Source: Liolophura sinensis (Eukaryota; Mollusca; Polyplacophora; Chitonida; Chitonidae). From it: a DNA stretch of 64,000 nt. The stretch is taken from contig NC_088298.1 in assembly GCF_032854445.1 (NCBI RefSeq), positions 1,918,160 to 1,982,159 of the forward strand, written 5' to 3'. The notes below the pieces were generated by a model that was given only the letters and a program-made list of their open reading frames with translations, did not search any database and was not told where the DNA came from. Each line of letters opens with the position of its first letter. Position 1 is the first letter of the stretch. Shown here one piece after another: positions 33,301 to 41,270 of the stretch. A program made the position numbers and the translations under genes.

Positions 33301-34668
33301 CCCGCCGAGTCACATTATACTGACACCCGGTCAACCAGTCCTGTTTCCTTGCTCTAACCTCTGAGTGCTGAGCGCGGAACAATACCACATTTTTATGTTT
33401 TTAGGTTGACCTGACGGCTGAAGAATGGACCTACATGGACATGAGTGATTGACTGAGATGCTATCAGGAGCGGGAGATCTAAATGACTGACCGATTAACT
33501 AAGTAACAGAATCCTCAAATTACTTCTGAATTAATCTCATCCAAACAATGGATAACTAACGGATGGCATGCCTGTAAAAGAATTCGCATCAGGGATGAAA
33601 GATTTGATAAACAGTTTGATTTGAATTAATGAGACGAATTAATTTTAGCTAACCAAACACACACCTCATACAAGCAGACATCCGCGATTCTTTTTCTACT
33701 CTGTCGGAAATGGATGGAATGATAAAAACACTTTGATTTTATTTAATTAATTACATAAGAGGATGGCCGAAATGAGTTTCAATTTTCTGAAGACAGGCGG
33801 TTACTAATATTAGCTCTTTGAAAATTCTGGGCTCGCGATCTTTATGCCAGTGTTCACAGTTTACTGAGAAACCCTATCTGCGAAGATTCGTATTGTTCAT
33901 ACTGCTTTTTGTCAAAACTTTAACCACCGTTGCGATTTTTGTTTTTATTTAACAGCATTTTTGATGGGAGCTTTGTCTAGGTGATATAGCAAGAAAATCA
34001 CGAACTAACTTACAATGCACGATACACGAACAAAAGTTTATACACGATACGCGAACAAAAGTTTATACACGATACACGAACAAAAGTTTATACACGATAC
34101 ACGAACAAAAGTTTATACGCGATACACGAACAAAAGTTTATACACGATACACGAACAAAAGTTTATACACGATACACGAACAAAAGTTTATACACGATAC
34201 ACGAACAAAAGTAAAACTAAAAGTTTTATAGTTTATAAGTTATGAGCGTACTTTCTTAATAAGCAGATTCCTTTGATTCATTATTATTCCATAGGATAAA
34301 TAACACATCCTGAGACCTTTAAAGCACACGGACTATCGCATTCATGAAAATAAGAAAGAATTTCGTAAAAGCCTCCGGAGTGATGTGATGGTTGAACATT
34401 TGCCTTGCAGTGACTATACTCGAAAAAACCTATTTTTCACTTTAATCCATCTTTGTATTTCTTCTTTGTTTATAGATTTCCGATTTTCAAACTGTGCTTG
34501 ATTTTTATCAATATAACACTATTGCCGTCTTCACATTTTCGAGTTTCAGGAATCGACAAGTAAGCGTTAGAAAATATGGACGGTAATATTTGTCGCCTTA
34601 GAAATTTTTCTTTGAAAACAACAAAACAGATCTGACTTACCATGCATATGCTGGTCGTTATTTGCCAT
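15137..34668 (-). CDS. SLC4A8/A10-like: Na+-coupled bicarbonate transporter, SLC4 family (complete, 19 coding exons)
   Basis: Membrane protein predicted to move bicarbonate or carbonate with Na+ across the plasma membrane, controlling cell pH. Exons, in gene order: 34641-34668, 32481-32679, 32043-32203, 31488-31730, 26183-26301, 25744-25989, 24939-25085, 24137-24279, 23429-23603, 22744-22877, 21392-21980, 20717-20830, 19629-19796, 18845-19023, 18340-18412, 17153-17221, 16607-16783, 15771-15896, 15137-15352. All introns are GT-AG, phases join, and the total is 1101 residues plus TAG. Residues 1 to about 430 form the cytoplasmic band-3-like domain ([16 protein letters not shown] from 73, [15 protein letters not shown] in exon 7). 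From [17 protein letters not shown] (429) on lies the multi-span transport domain, with [26 protein letters not shown] and KLKK. The start has an in-frame TGA nine codons upstream (34693-34695) and A at -3, G at +4. The Na+-coupled clade is clear from these motifs. Exons 9, 14 and 18 look closest to the electroneutral NDCBE/NBCn/NCBE group and exon 7 closer to NBCe1, so the exact paralogue and electrogenicity are uncertain. Confidence 0.95.
15771..15896 (-). CDS. SLC4 transporter exon 18, last span and start of tail
   Basis: Residues 989-1030. [20 protein letters not shown], then [19 protein letters not shown]. The LDD(I/V/L)MP followed by a Lys-rich run is the usual start of the cytoplasmic C-tail in Na+-coupled members. 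Confidence 0.96.
16607..16783 (-). CDS. SLC4 transporter exon 17
   Basis: Residues 930-988. [20 protein letters not shown], then [20 protein letters not shown] and the last-but-one membrane segment ending FPIM. The match to the family's YQPD(Y/F)xYLRHVPLRxVHLFT block is clear. Confidence 0.97.
17153..17221 (-). CDS. SLC4 transporter exon 16
   Basis: Residues 907-929, [20 protein letters not shown], the family's conserved FIPMPVLYGVF-type helix. Here the second Pro is replaced by Ala. Acceptor cttttccag, donor GTAAGTC. Confidence 0.97.
17255..17490 (-). mobile_element. SINE family A inside SLC4 intron 15
   Basis: Tail-first on plus: tatttatttgattggtgttt, tacgccgtattcaaaaatat, acggcggccagcattatggt, ...gaccatccgcaggttgttga, then the head with cttgaactcacaacgaccgc (B box on minus). 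Same sense as the gene. Intron between exons 16 and 15. Confidence 0.9.
17845..18335. repeat. Minisatellite, ~69-bp unit, 5-7 diverged copies, beside exon 15
   Basis: The block atcttgaagagttaactgaa, then gtgatatcaggctgtatg, then gaagattctagtaagattgg recurs with starts near 17995, 18065, 18134, 18199 and 18269. Older related units reach back to about 17845. It ends a few bases from the exon 15 donor at 18339. Confidence 0.85.
18340..18412 (-). CDS. SLC4 transporter exon 15
   Basis: Residues 882-906, [20 protein letters not shown], a conserved membrane helix. Short exon of 73 nt. Its donor is followed within a few bases by a ~69-bp minisatellite that fills the start of the next intron. Confidence 0.96.
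18845..19023 (-). CDS. SLC4 transporter exon 14, TM9-TM10
   Basis: Residues 823-881. [20 protein letters not shown], then [16 protein letters not shown] and the loop [16 protein letters not shown], which resembles the electroneutral clade. The arginine of VREQR is split with exon 15. Confidence 0.97.
19066..19092. repeat. (ATT)n microsatellite in SLC4 intron 13
   Basis: About nine ATT units just beyond exon 14 (upstream in gene sense). Confidence 0.9.
19403..19536. mobile_element. Mariner-like MITE, shortened copy, in SLC4 intron 13
   Basis: Left arm cactcaaaacagttaaatgt then aacagaaagtctgttgtcta; right arm ...atttaaatttaacaggttaa tttttgggg. It matches the arms of the copies at 39828 and 40590, but the centre is mostly deleted. 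It lies about 90 bases from exon 13. Confidence 0.7.
19629..19796 (-). CDS. SLC4 transporter exon 13, TM8
   Basis: Residues 767-822. [14 protein letters not shown] and the hydrophobic run through [20 protein letters not shown], near invariant in Na+-coupled SLC4 proteins. It ends inside the KLKK stilbene-binding-type motif (820-823), which is completed by exon 14. Confidence 0.97.
20204..20518 (-). mobile_element. tRNA-derived SINE, family B, in SLC4 intron 12
   Basis: On plus it reads gtgagtgagtgagtgctggg then gtttaacgtcgttcttaac (tail, CACT repeats on the minus), ...gccattatactgatacgggt, ...gacccaggattgaccctgga. The tRNA-like head is at the right end. A loose duplication (ttagaaaaag / ttagaaagaag) flanks it. 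Confidence 0.85.
20717..20830 (-). CDS. SLC4 transporter exon 12, TM7
   Basis: Residues 729-766. [20 protein letters not shown], then [15 protein letters not shown], matching the family pattern of TM7 followed by a PKL(x)VPS(x)F loop. Donor GTAAGTTC. A SINE lies in the next intron. Confidence 0.97.
21392..21980 (-). CDS. SLC4 transporter exon 11, TM4-TM6 and third extracellular loop
   Basis: Residues 532-728, by far the longest exon. TM4 ([18 protein letters not shown]) and TM5 ([20 protein letters not shown]) are followed by a long extracellular loop (about 600-692) with Cys613, 615, 619, 660, 682 and 692 and six N-glycosylation sequons (N626, 632, 648, 653, 669, 676). TM6 ([20 protein letters not shown]) follows. 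The loop is Met-rich in its centre. Confidence 0.97.
22744..22877 (-). CDS. SLC4 transporter exon 10, TM2-TM3
   Basis: Residues 488-531. Hydrophobic [19 protein letters not shown] followed by [13 protein letters not shown], the highly conserved substrate-site region of SLC4 TM3. The final Lys codon is split (AA|G) with exon 11. Confidence 0.97.
23429..23603 (-). CDS. SLC4 transporter exon 9, TM1 region
   Basis: Residues 429-487. [23 protein letters not shown] leads into the first membrane span ([21 protein letters not shown]). The RLFGG...DIKRKAPWY wording is typical of the NDCBE/NBCn/NCBE group. Confidence 0.97.
23725..23868 (-). mobile_element. SINE family A, head-truncated, in SLC4 intron 8
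   Basis: tatttatttatttgattggt, gttttacgccatacttatac, ...ccattcgctggttgctggaa. It lacks the gtactcaagaatatttcact block (deletion) and the head. Confidence 0.85.
24137..24279 (-). CDS. SLC4 transporter exon 8, acidic linker
   Basis: Residues 382-428, strongly acidic ([20 protein letters not shown]). It links the cytoplasmic domain to the first membrane segment. This linker is variable across the family. The call rests on in-frame joining with both neighbours, an acceptor (ttctag) and a consensus donor (GTAAGG). Confidence 0.9.
24939..25085 (-). CDS. SLC4 transporter exon 7
   Basis: Residues 333-381. [20 protein letters not shown], then [15 protein letters not shown], a signature of Na+-coupled SLC4 members. 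It directly abuts a GAT-rich microsatellite in the preceding intron (25118-25345). Confidence 0.97.
25118..25345. repeat. GAT/GGT/ATAATG-rich microsatellite in SLC4 intron 6
   Basis: Irregular mixture of gatggtgatgg, tataatgatgatg and ggtgacggtggtg blocks, with a long internal duplication (gatgatgttggtgacggtgg at about 25205 and 25288). It is immediately upstream of exon 7 in gene sense. Confidence 0.9.
25744..25989 (-). CDS. SLC4 transporter exon 6
   Basis: Residues 251-332. [20 protein letters not shown], then [19 protein letters not shown], the conserved second half of the cytoplasmic domain. The acceptor is tttctctgcag and the exon ends ...AVDE before GTACGAG. Confidence 0.96.
26183..26301 (-). 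CDS. SLC4 transporter exon 5, Ser/Thr-rich linker
   Basis: Residues 211-250. Low-conservation linker rich in Ser and Thr ([16 protein letters not shown]), joined in frame at both ends (V211 is split over the junction). This is the position where vertebrate relatives have variable, often alternatively spliced sequence. A TGACGTCA palindrome lies inside the exon at 26276-26283. Confidence 0.88.
26840..27066. repeat. Diverged tandem units carrying a TTCAGCT...AGCTGAA hairpin, in SLC4 intron 4
   Basis: Hairpin-like cores start at 26846, 26916, 26985 and 27042, spaced 57-70 bases apart (for example ttcagcttatggagctgaa). Each is followed by a tgca/cactgt segment. Three of the four cores keep both arms. 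Confidence 0.65.
27249..27338. repeat. 30-bp tandem repeat, 3 copies, in SLC4 intron 4
   Basis: Perfect copies of ttcagccatgcgtaaccaca then tcgtccgttt at 27251, 27281 and 27311. Recent amplification. Confidence 0.95.
27780..28205. mobile_element. Foldback (long inverted-repeat) element in SLC4 intron 4
   Basis: The left arm (about 27780-27945) includes actatgtataaatatatttt, ttagattcttgtgaagagag, gtgggctttatgaaccatac and ggaactctgacgtcacat. The right arm (about 28055-28205) carries the same blocks in reverse complement (atgtgacgtcagagttcc, gtatggctcataaagcccac, agaaatctaa, acatagtttt). The loop is about 100 bases. There is no coding capacity. It looks like a non-autonomous DNA transposon with long terminal inverted repeats. 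Confidence 0.8.
28206..31487. other. Rest of SLC4 intron 4; no exon recognised
   Basis: AT-rich intron sequence. A diverged SINE A tail fragment is at 28917-29012 (ctggcactccgttttccacc ... ccatcgtataagcgaacaat). Three TGACGTCA palindromes lie at 30230-30543. No additional in-phase exon was found, and none is needed for the reading frame. Confidence 0.55.
31488..31730 (-). CDS. SLC4 transporter exon 4
   Basis: Residues 130-210. Includes [18 protein letters not shown], matching the conserved helix that ends in a Lys/Arg/His-rich run. A variable Arg-rich linker follows. The next intron (26302-31487) is the largest in the gene, about 5.2 kb. Confidence 0.95.
32043..32203 (-). CDS. SLC4 transporter exon 3
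   Basis: Residues 76-129. Carries [20 protein letters not shown] and the [14 protein letters not shown] segment, the best conserved block of the SLC4 cytoplasmic domain. The acceptor is tatgcag and the donor GTAAGTC. Confidence 0.97.
32481..32679 (-). CDS. SLC4 transporter exon 2
   Basis: Residues about 10-76. Begins with a basic stretch (PPKRNQRHG), then an acidic segment and [23 protein letters not shown], the family's conserved start of the cytoplasmic domain. The junction with exon 3 rebuilds ESARWVKYEE exactly, which fixes both splice sites. Confidence 0.95.
32690..33095. repeat. Degenerate (GACT)n array in SLC4 intron 1
   Basis: Long run of tgactgac, gattgact and tgagtgag tetranucleotide variants immediately upstream of exon 2 in gene sense. 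It contains 4-bp-based higher-order copies (ttgcttgactggccgattga at about 32949 and 33043). Confidence 0.85.
33150..33400 (-). mobile_element. Diverged SINE family B-like element in SLC4 intron 1
   Basis: gcgtcgcacttaacactttt, tcagttatatgacgacgt, ...cacattatactgacacccgg tcaaccagtc. The order and wording match family B, though a different subfamily. Confidence 0.7.
34016..34213. repeat. 25-bp tandem repeat, ~8 copies, in SLC4 intron 1
   Basis: Unit acacgaacaaaagtttatac then acgat, with almost no divergence (one cgcgaac and one tacgcg variant). Likely polymorphic in length. Confidence 0.95.
34641..34668 (-). CDS. SLC4 transporter coding exon 1 (start)
   Basis: Encodes MANNDQHMH plus one base of the next codon. 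The ATG sits in AAGATGG, and TGA at 34693-34695 closes the frame upstream. The donor is GTAAGTC. A possible acceptor (cgcattccag) lies about 45 bases upstream, so the 5'UTR may continue in a further, non-coding exon that I cannot place. Vertebrate relatives have a much longer N-terminus, so other first exons may exist. Confidence 0.8.
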
Positions 34669-36164
34669 CTTGAATCCTCCAGCTAATGCGGCTCACGGTG
34701 CTTTTGGTCTCAACTGGAATGCGCAAGATTGGTCAAACGATCTCTGCACTTGAATGTTCTTTTACACGCCTGAATCAAAACAAAATTAACTTGGGTTAAA
34801 GTACAATCGTAATGAAGCAACACATCCGCATCAAGAATGTAGGCCTATACATGGTTGAATGGTCCAGGTATTTAGGGGGTTGGAGTGGCGGCTATATGAA
34901 CAGCCTTGAACAGAGGGATCACTGGCGACGAGATGGATTATGGGTAAGTAGTACTGTACACAGACTGACAACTGTGTTAATCCGTGTTAACAGTCAGCAG
35001 AATTCGTCTTCACTAACTTCGTTACACTTTGAAAAGTTGGTATCTTGGTATCCATAGCCGATGTCTTAAGCCGGTAGACAAATTCGCCTTCGTAACAAGT
35101 GATAGACTGGCGTTTGTAGAGATAGGCTTATAAACATGTTGGATATAGCGGGCTATGAAACTCAACCTTTTAAAAGCCTTCGGACGCCAGTTGTCCTGTA
35201 GGTGAAGGCTTTCACAGTTACCGATACCCTGGACGCTGTGAAGACCGCGTGAGTTACTAAGTGCTTAATAAACCACTTTTTATCAAATAATTTCTGCTGG
35301 GTTTGAAAAAAGTAGCAAGATAATATCTAGTTTGCATAGATAGCCACGGTTGAGCTGCAGTCAAGACGATCCTACCCCCTCCCCGTGTCTCTGAGCAAAT
35401 CACTGATGCTCGAACAGGAGCCTTAAACTCACTCAACCAAATCCAGGCCGTTGGTTTTCTGAACTTTAAATCTCTAAAACACTATCTTAATCCAGTTGAC
35501 TGAGCAGGAAAAACAGCTCAACATTGAAGCAAACGTTGTCAGATAGATCGCTGAACCTATATTTGAGAGTATTTTCACTTATACTTTTTAAAACAGAATT
35601 TATTTCATTTGAATATGAAATTTAAATGAATTCAAACATCTTCGGCTGCAACAATGAACTCATCTGTAGAAACATTTCATTTTTTAACGAAAGTTTGTGT
35701 ACACTACATAGCTGGGTCTCATAGATGTCAAATACCTTGTACTACACGGCCCGGGTTGTTCACAAGTGTATTAGATAATACCTGCGCCGAGTTAAATTAT
35801 ATTTTTACAACTTTAATAGAACTCTTCAACCAATACAGTTGAGCAGGGATCAAATGGAACAGAGACAAATTTAGTCCGTATTTAATACACTCATTTTTAG
35901 GTCAAAAACTGAAGACTTCGTTTAAAGTTAAATCTGGTATTAAACATTAGGACAGTCTTGAAGAACCAAGCTCAGGTATACAGAGGTACAAACCGTACCG
36001 AGATAAACACATTCATTGACATATTAACGTAATTAAATTTCAATATATGCAGAAACCAACCCACATACCCTCACGTTTTACTGGCTGTTACATGATAACG
36101 AAGTTTACTGCTTTACTCTCTACACAAACAACTCAAGGCGAACTTTCTTATGTAATACGTATCT
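34669..36164. other. Upstream of the SLC4 start; no gene recognised
   Basis: Includes the 5'UTR part of exon 1 (to about 34711, if the ttccag acceptor is used). No TATA box or initiator could be assigned with confidence. The short open frames have no recognisable similarity. Confidence 0.45.
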
Positions 36165-36285
36165 CGATTTATCTATTTATTTGACTGTTTTTTTTTTAAC
36201 GCCGTACTCAAGAATATTTCACTTATACAACAGTAGCCAGCATTATGGTGGCAGGAAACCGGGCAGAGCCCGGGGATATCCCGAT
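36165..36285 (-). mobile_element. SINE family A, head-truncated
   Basis: atctatttatttgactgttt, ttaacgccgtactcaagaat, atttcacttatacaacagta, gccagcattatggtggcagg and aaccgggcagagcccgggga. Confidence 0.85.
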
Positions 36286-39200
36286 TTAAGCGATTCATTT
36301 ACTTAATAAACGTAAATAAAGCTAATAAAGATGGCGTTGTGACTTTAGGTTTTAACTTATTGCCAGGATAAACTACCAAAAAACGTCACAATTCAGTGTG
36401 CGAAGACTCTCCTGTGTTAAGAGTCTAGACAGCCTAAACGGTCTTAATTGGGAATCCAGTTCACGTGACAGGCAATGAATGTCGAGACGCTACGTCATGC
36501 AACTGACCCGAGTTTCACGGTGAAGCATCCCACCTTAATTTGTACACTGCATACACAGCAATTTATCAAATACGCTCGAAATATACGGTATATTTCACAT
36601 TCTAAGGACACACTGTGTTCGTGTTAAGATTTATCTGATGTCTGAGACGGTGTCAGAACTCCAGTTCTTCACACCTCCACATTTTAATGGTATATATAGA
36701 CGATCAACTGGTATTGCGCATGCTGGATGAGCAGTAATGTTCATGTCTGGGTTGATACGTGATATCTGCATGTGCTTATTACCTTGTTCCTGCGGTATTC
36801 TCTCACTAGAGACCATACTCTTCACTTTTAGAAAGATGAAAGCCATCTACCGTAGCACGAAACCACGATTTGAATGGACACCGAACCGGTGCTGTGTGGT
36901 TTTAGAAAAAAGAGGGTAATCACAAAATTATCTCGAGCGCTATAAAACTTGCACGGTATTTGAAACGGGCTTTATAGTTCGTCTGATCAGAAAGGAATCT
37001 GTTTGATGCGCGACATCAGCACGAGTTATTTCCCCAGACGTGACGTCCATGCGTCAAAACGAGCAGATCCCGTCCAGGATTGACTCAATGACCTAGCAGA
37101 CGATAAGGTCACGAGGGCAAGTCTCGCCAAATCCCGCATTAAAGGTCAGGCATTAAGGCAGCCATGTATCCTCAGATTGTTAGGTATTATCTCAGATACC
37201 CACCTCTGAAGCCAGCCTCCGGCTTGTGTGCACGGCGATGTAAAGGTAACCATTTTTTTTGGAGCAAGTTTCAGGGAGACAACTGATATTCAAGCATCTG
37301 TCAAATTTTGCATTACTATAGAGATATCACACAAAGGACGAATTAATTAGAATTTCGTCAAACCTTAGCAGTATTTCGCAGGGTTTGTGAGATCGGTTGA
37401 AAGAAAAGAGCAAAGTTACTGACTAATAAAAGAATTATTAGACAATAACTGAGGGAGTTACATCCTAATCACGTAATCATCCCTCAGCTAGGGTCACGTG
37501 GTATATCATGTCACGTTCAGAGCTCCCTCACGCTTCATCCACAGTTTTGTCTTCAAACCTAGCTTCGTGACAAATCCCAACTGGGCAGGTCACCAAACTA
37601 AAAAACCCCGCAAATTTGACAAACACTGGACATCAAATTTTGAGGTAATATCACAAACTGTACACTTATGCAACCCTAGAACATAACCACACACAATGTA
37701 TATCTTGACGGCAAAATATTCTTTAAAAGTAAAAAAAAACAATTATAAATTCGTAAGATTTAACGATTTATAGTTCATCGTATGTTGATTATGCTAACCT
37801 GTATACAATACATCTGATAGGGGGCTTCAGCCGCTTATAGCCGCTTCATCCGCGTGTACGACAGAAAATTCCTTGCATTGAGGTACATATATGTCCTCGT
37901 CACGTTATGACTGATTACTTCTCATGTGGCGTTAACTGCAATCATCCATTTAGTAATTCGTTCATTCATTGCCGTAAGCCGGATGAGAGAACCTTAGGCC
38001 ATAGGACAAAAAAACTCTAACAAATATCATCATCTGTGATAAATAATTAGTTTATAACAACTTCAAGGGATAGCCATTATAAAACCCCGCAACATTCGAT
38101 CAGAATCTATATTATAATCGTTCTTAATACACGATGTGATGGGTGTCAAATTATGTCTAAGTGCAAATGTCCCGGCGTATTAGTCCTGACATCAAGTTAA
38201 TCGGTTCGAACCTAATGTACATTTTGAACTCCCGGAACTTTCGAACTACCAGTGCATGAAAGTTTGCAAAAATAAAAAAGAAAAAAAATTAGATGACATT
38301 GGGATTGTTTTGATCATTGACGTAGGAAAAACAACAAAATCTGACTACTGATGGGGATGATTAGCTAGATGGCTAAATAACTGAACAACATAAAAAGCGT
38401 CTTAAAAATTCCTGTCAATCCTCAGATTCGCATTGTTTAAAGAAAGGTAAATCGCAATGAGGATAGTGTCATACAGCGTGTCCTCTATCAAATGACTAAA
38501 ACAACTCAAGGGTAGTAAGAACTTTTTTTTTACTGAGATCAACATCTCTATCTGGCTAGAAAAACCGACACTGTCAGGATGCCCAATAACGTATTAGTCC
38601 ACCGTCAATACAACTTTTATTGAGGTACCTTCGTGTTGTGCGATAAACTAAAAAAAAAAACCAAAAAAAAAAAACGGAAACGTGCAAACCTGTTTTATAA
38701 GAGGAGTTGCTCAAAAGCTTAGATTCGACGAAAACGATTTCGAAGCGCTTAAACAAATAAACTCTTACCCTATCCCGGTGTTGTCGCCAGCTCCGTTGAG
38801 ATGTATACGCCAAGTCGTTCTAGCTTCAGAACAGCCTAGGCTAAAAATACGACATAACGCTCTCAAGGAATCTATGAAACACCTCTGTCGGCGTGTCTGG
38901 GGAAGAGCTTTCCGTAGATTCGCCAACTCGCCAGTTTGTTTTTTTAAATCTGTTTGCACACTGTTTTTTTTTTAACCGCCGACCTGATATAGGACGACCA
39001 GGTTGTTTTGTTCCCGGACACCGCTGCGTAGATGGCGGTGTCCCTGTTGGTTTACATCGGTAGTTAATTTCCTTTAAGAAGGTAGACAAAAGAAAAGAAT
39101 AACACGTGCCTCGAAGAAAGCCTTAATATGACGGAGGAACGTGAAATCATGATTTTGCTCACCCAATGAAAAAATATATTTAAGCGGAATATGCTATGTA

Positions 39201-39827
39201 GCCTATACGACCTCTCTAAGTCTCCCCCCCCCCCCCCCACCCACTAAACCGTCGGACGTTGCCTCACAGAAAGCAGATTTAGGGGTCATGCTGCTGAGGG
39301 CCGACGTATATTTACTTACATCAAAACAGGAGCACGAAGTAAGTGACATGTTTACACAACAACGCCGGCTCCGGACACGTCCGCCATTTTGACAGATTTA
39401 CTCGGAGAACGTGGAAATTTCGGAAAGGAATGTCTCGAGTTGAAGTTAACATTTAAACACACAATTCTATCGGTTTCGACACATTTTATTCATTCACGGC
39501 CAGCTGACAGGACTCGCCCATCTCAACATCATGTAACATGTTTCCAGTTATTTTAGGAAATTCCTGCTAGTGGAATTTGATACCTTCCGGACATTTTGTT
39601 CATATTAATTCCCCTGTTCTGTTTTTCTTTTTTTTTCTTTTTTTTGTTTACGCAAATGAGCTATTAAAGGTTCTTTTCACTTTGAAGTTATTTTTTTTTA
39701 ATTTTATACCACCTAAAAGAAAGATATGAATACGTATACCAACGGTACCGCCACATGTAATCCTTGTATGATGACCCTGAATTAAAACGAATTCTTGTCA
39801 CACAACAAACTACCATTCTGATGCGTA
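36286..39827. other. Intergenic; possible distal promoter region, no gene recognised
   Basis: Mostly unique AT-rich DNA. A CpG-containing patch at 39000-39400 holds ATGGCGG motifs on both strands (plus 39032-39038, minus 39381-39387), resembling YY1 sites common near metazoan first exons. A poly-C run lies near 39223-39238. Confidence 0.4.
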
Positions 39828-40086
39828 CACTCAGAAATTTATTTGTTAATTTTAGCAGAAAGTCTGTTGTCTGAGTGATGCTAGACTGTATTCTATTATT
39901 TGCAGCAGATTGTTCTGTTAAATATAACACACATATTCTATTAATTCAACACAAAGATTCTGTTAGACTAATAGGATATTATTATGTTTAATATGAAGAA
40001 TATTGTGTTATAAAAACATAGTACATTCTAGCATTACTCAGACAACAGATTTTCTGTTAAAATCAACAGATTATATTTTTTCAGTG
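39828..40086. mobile_element. Mariner-like MITE with TA duplication, 259 bp
   Basis: Flanked by TA on both sides. Terminal inverted repeats of about 65 bp: left cactcagaaatttatttgtt, then agcagaaagtctgttgtctg, agtgatgctagactgta; right end complementary, cactgaaaaaatataatctg, then acagaaaatctgttgtctga, gtaatgctagaatgta. There is no transposase frame. Confidence 0.88.
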
Positions 40087-40589
40087 TAACTTACTGTCAG
40101 CGGTTCCTTTTCTGATTCCTGTTTACTTTGCACCAGTCAATTTCGTTTGCAAATAACACGAATTTATGCACCGTTGGCCTATGATAATTAACAAACTCCA
40201 AAAAAAAAAAAGAACCCAAATAAAAAAATTCAAAATATTTCGCATGAACGCTTATGTAACTGTCAACCACGAGGCCTGGCTATTTTCGGGCAGTTCATGA
40301 AAGTTGATGTACCAGACTATAAATATTCCACACTAGGCCAAATTAACCGAGGTTCCGCTGGGCATTTCGTCATTCGGGGTGGATTTTACAGGTGGTTCAA
40401 AACAAAAGCAACTTTGCTTACTTCCTCAGCACGTTTCGTAACACGCGCCTTCTAAATAAGGAAATGTTATTAACTTAAGCGGTAGACGCTGTCATGACGA
40501 TGTGTGCAGACTTTAACATATAATAACGAACCCAAGGGAAGTGCCAATTTGTCATATAATAGCCGGCTCTGCAGAAGAATTCCGCATTA

Positions 40590-40830
40590 CACTAAAAAAA
40601 AATAATCTGTTAATTTTATCAGAGAGTCTGTTGTCTGAGTGATTGTAGAATGTATTCTGACATAATAACATAAAACTGTGTCATATTCAACGTGATACCC
40701 TGTCAGTCTGATGCAGTCACAGGAGTGCTATATTTATCAGAATAATGTAATACAATAACAGAATGCATTCTAACATTTTATACACCACGAACTTCCTGTT
40801 AAATTTAACAGATTATTCTTTCGAGAGAAC
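40590..40830. mobile_element. Mariner-like MITE, second copy
   Basis: Preceded by TA. Left arm cactaaaaaaaaataatctg, then ttatcagagagtctgttgtc, tgagtgattgtagaatgtat. Right arm gaacttcctgttaaatttaa then cagattattctttcgag. It is 500 bp from the first copy and in the same family. Confidence 0.82.
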
Positions 40831-40931
40831 GCCATGTCTGTGCCACTAATAAGACATATACTTGTGTCACGGCGTCCCTGATTGGCCTACATACGCTTTT
40901 TGCCCCTCACCATATCGACCCACCTATGCGG

Positions 40932-41257
40932 AGTGAGTGAGTGCTTGGGGTTTAACGTCGTACTTGACAATTTTTCAGTCATACGACGACGGAGTCCTTA
41001 AATTAGAGTACACGTACGTGTAATGCGCGTCTTATTGCAAGACGGATTTCCACCGCTCAATTATCTAGTGCTGCTTCACTGAGACAAATTACCGAAGGTA
41101 AGTAAGGCCCCCTGCACGAGCCATTATACTGATACGGGTCAATCAGTCGTTGCACTATCCTCTTAATGCTGAACGCCTAGCGGGTAAGCTACAGCTTTCT
41201 CTGTTAAAGTTTTATGTGTGACATCCAGGACTGACCCTGGATCCACTGTCCCCGAAT
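40932..41257 (-). mobile_element. SINE family B with 13-bp target-site duplication
   Basis: Flanked by CCCACCTATGCGG (40919-40931) and CCCACCTATACGG (41258-41270). Contains gagtgagtgagtgcttgggg, tttaacgtcgtacttgacaa, ...ccattatactgatacgggtc and ...ctgaccctggatccactgtc. The head end is shorter than in the 59436 copy, so it is 5'-truncated. Confidence 0.92.
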
Positions 41258-41270
41258 CCCACCTATACGG

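Noticed and set aside
38682-39089. Overlapping frames of 64-97 codons on both strands as an upstream exon of the transporter
   Set aside because: No match to the SLC4 N-terminus, no consensus donor in a phase that would fit exon 2, and frames are equally open on both strands.
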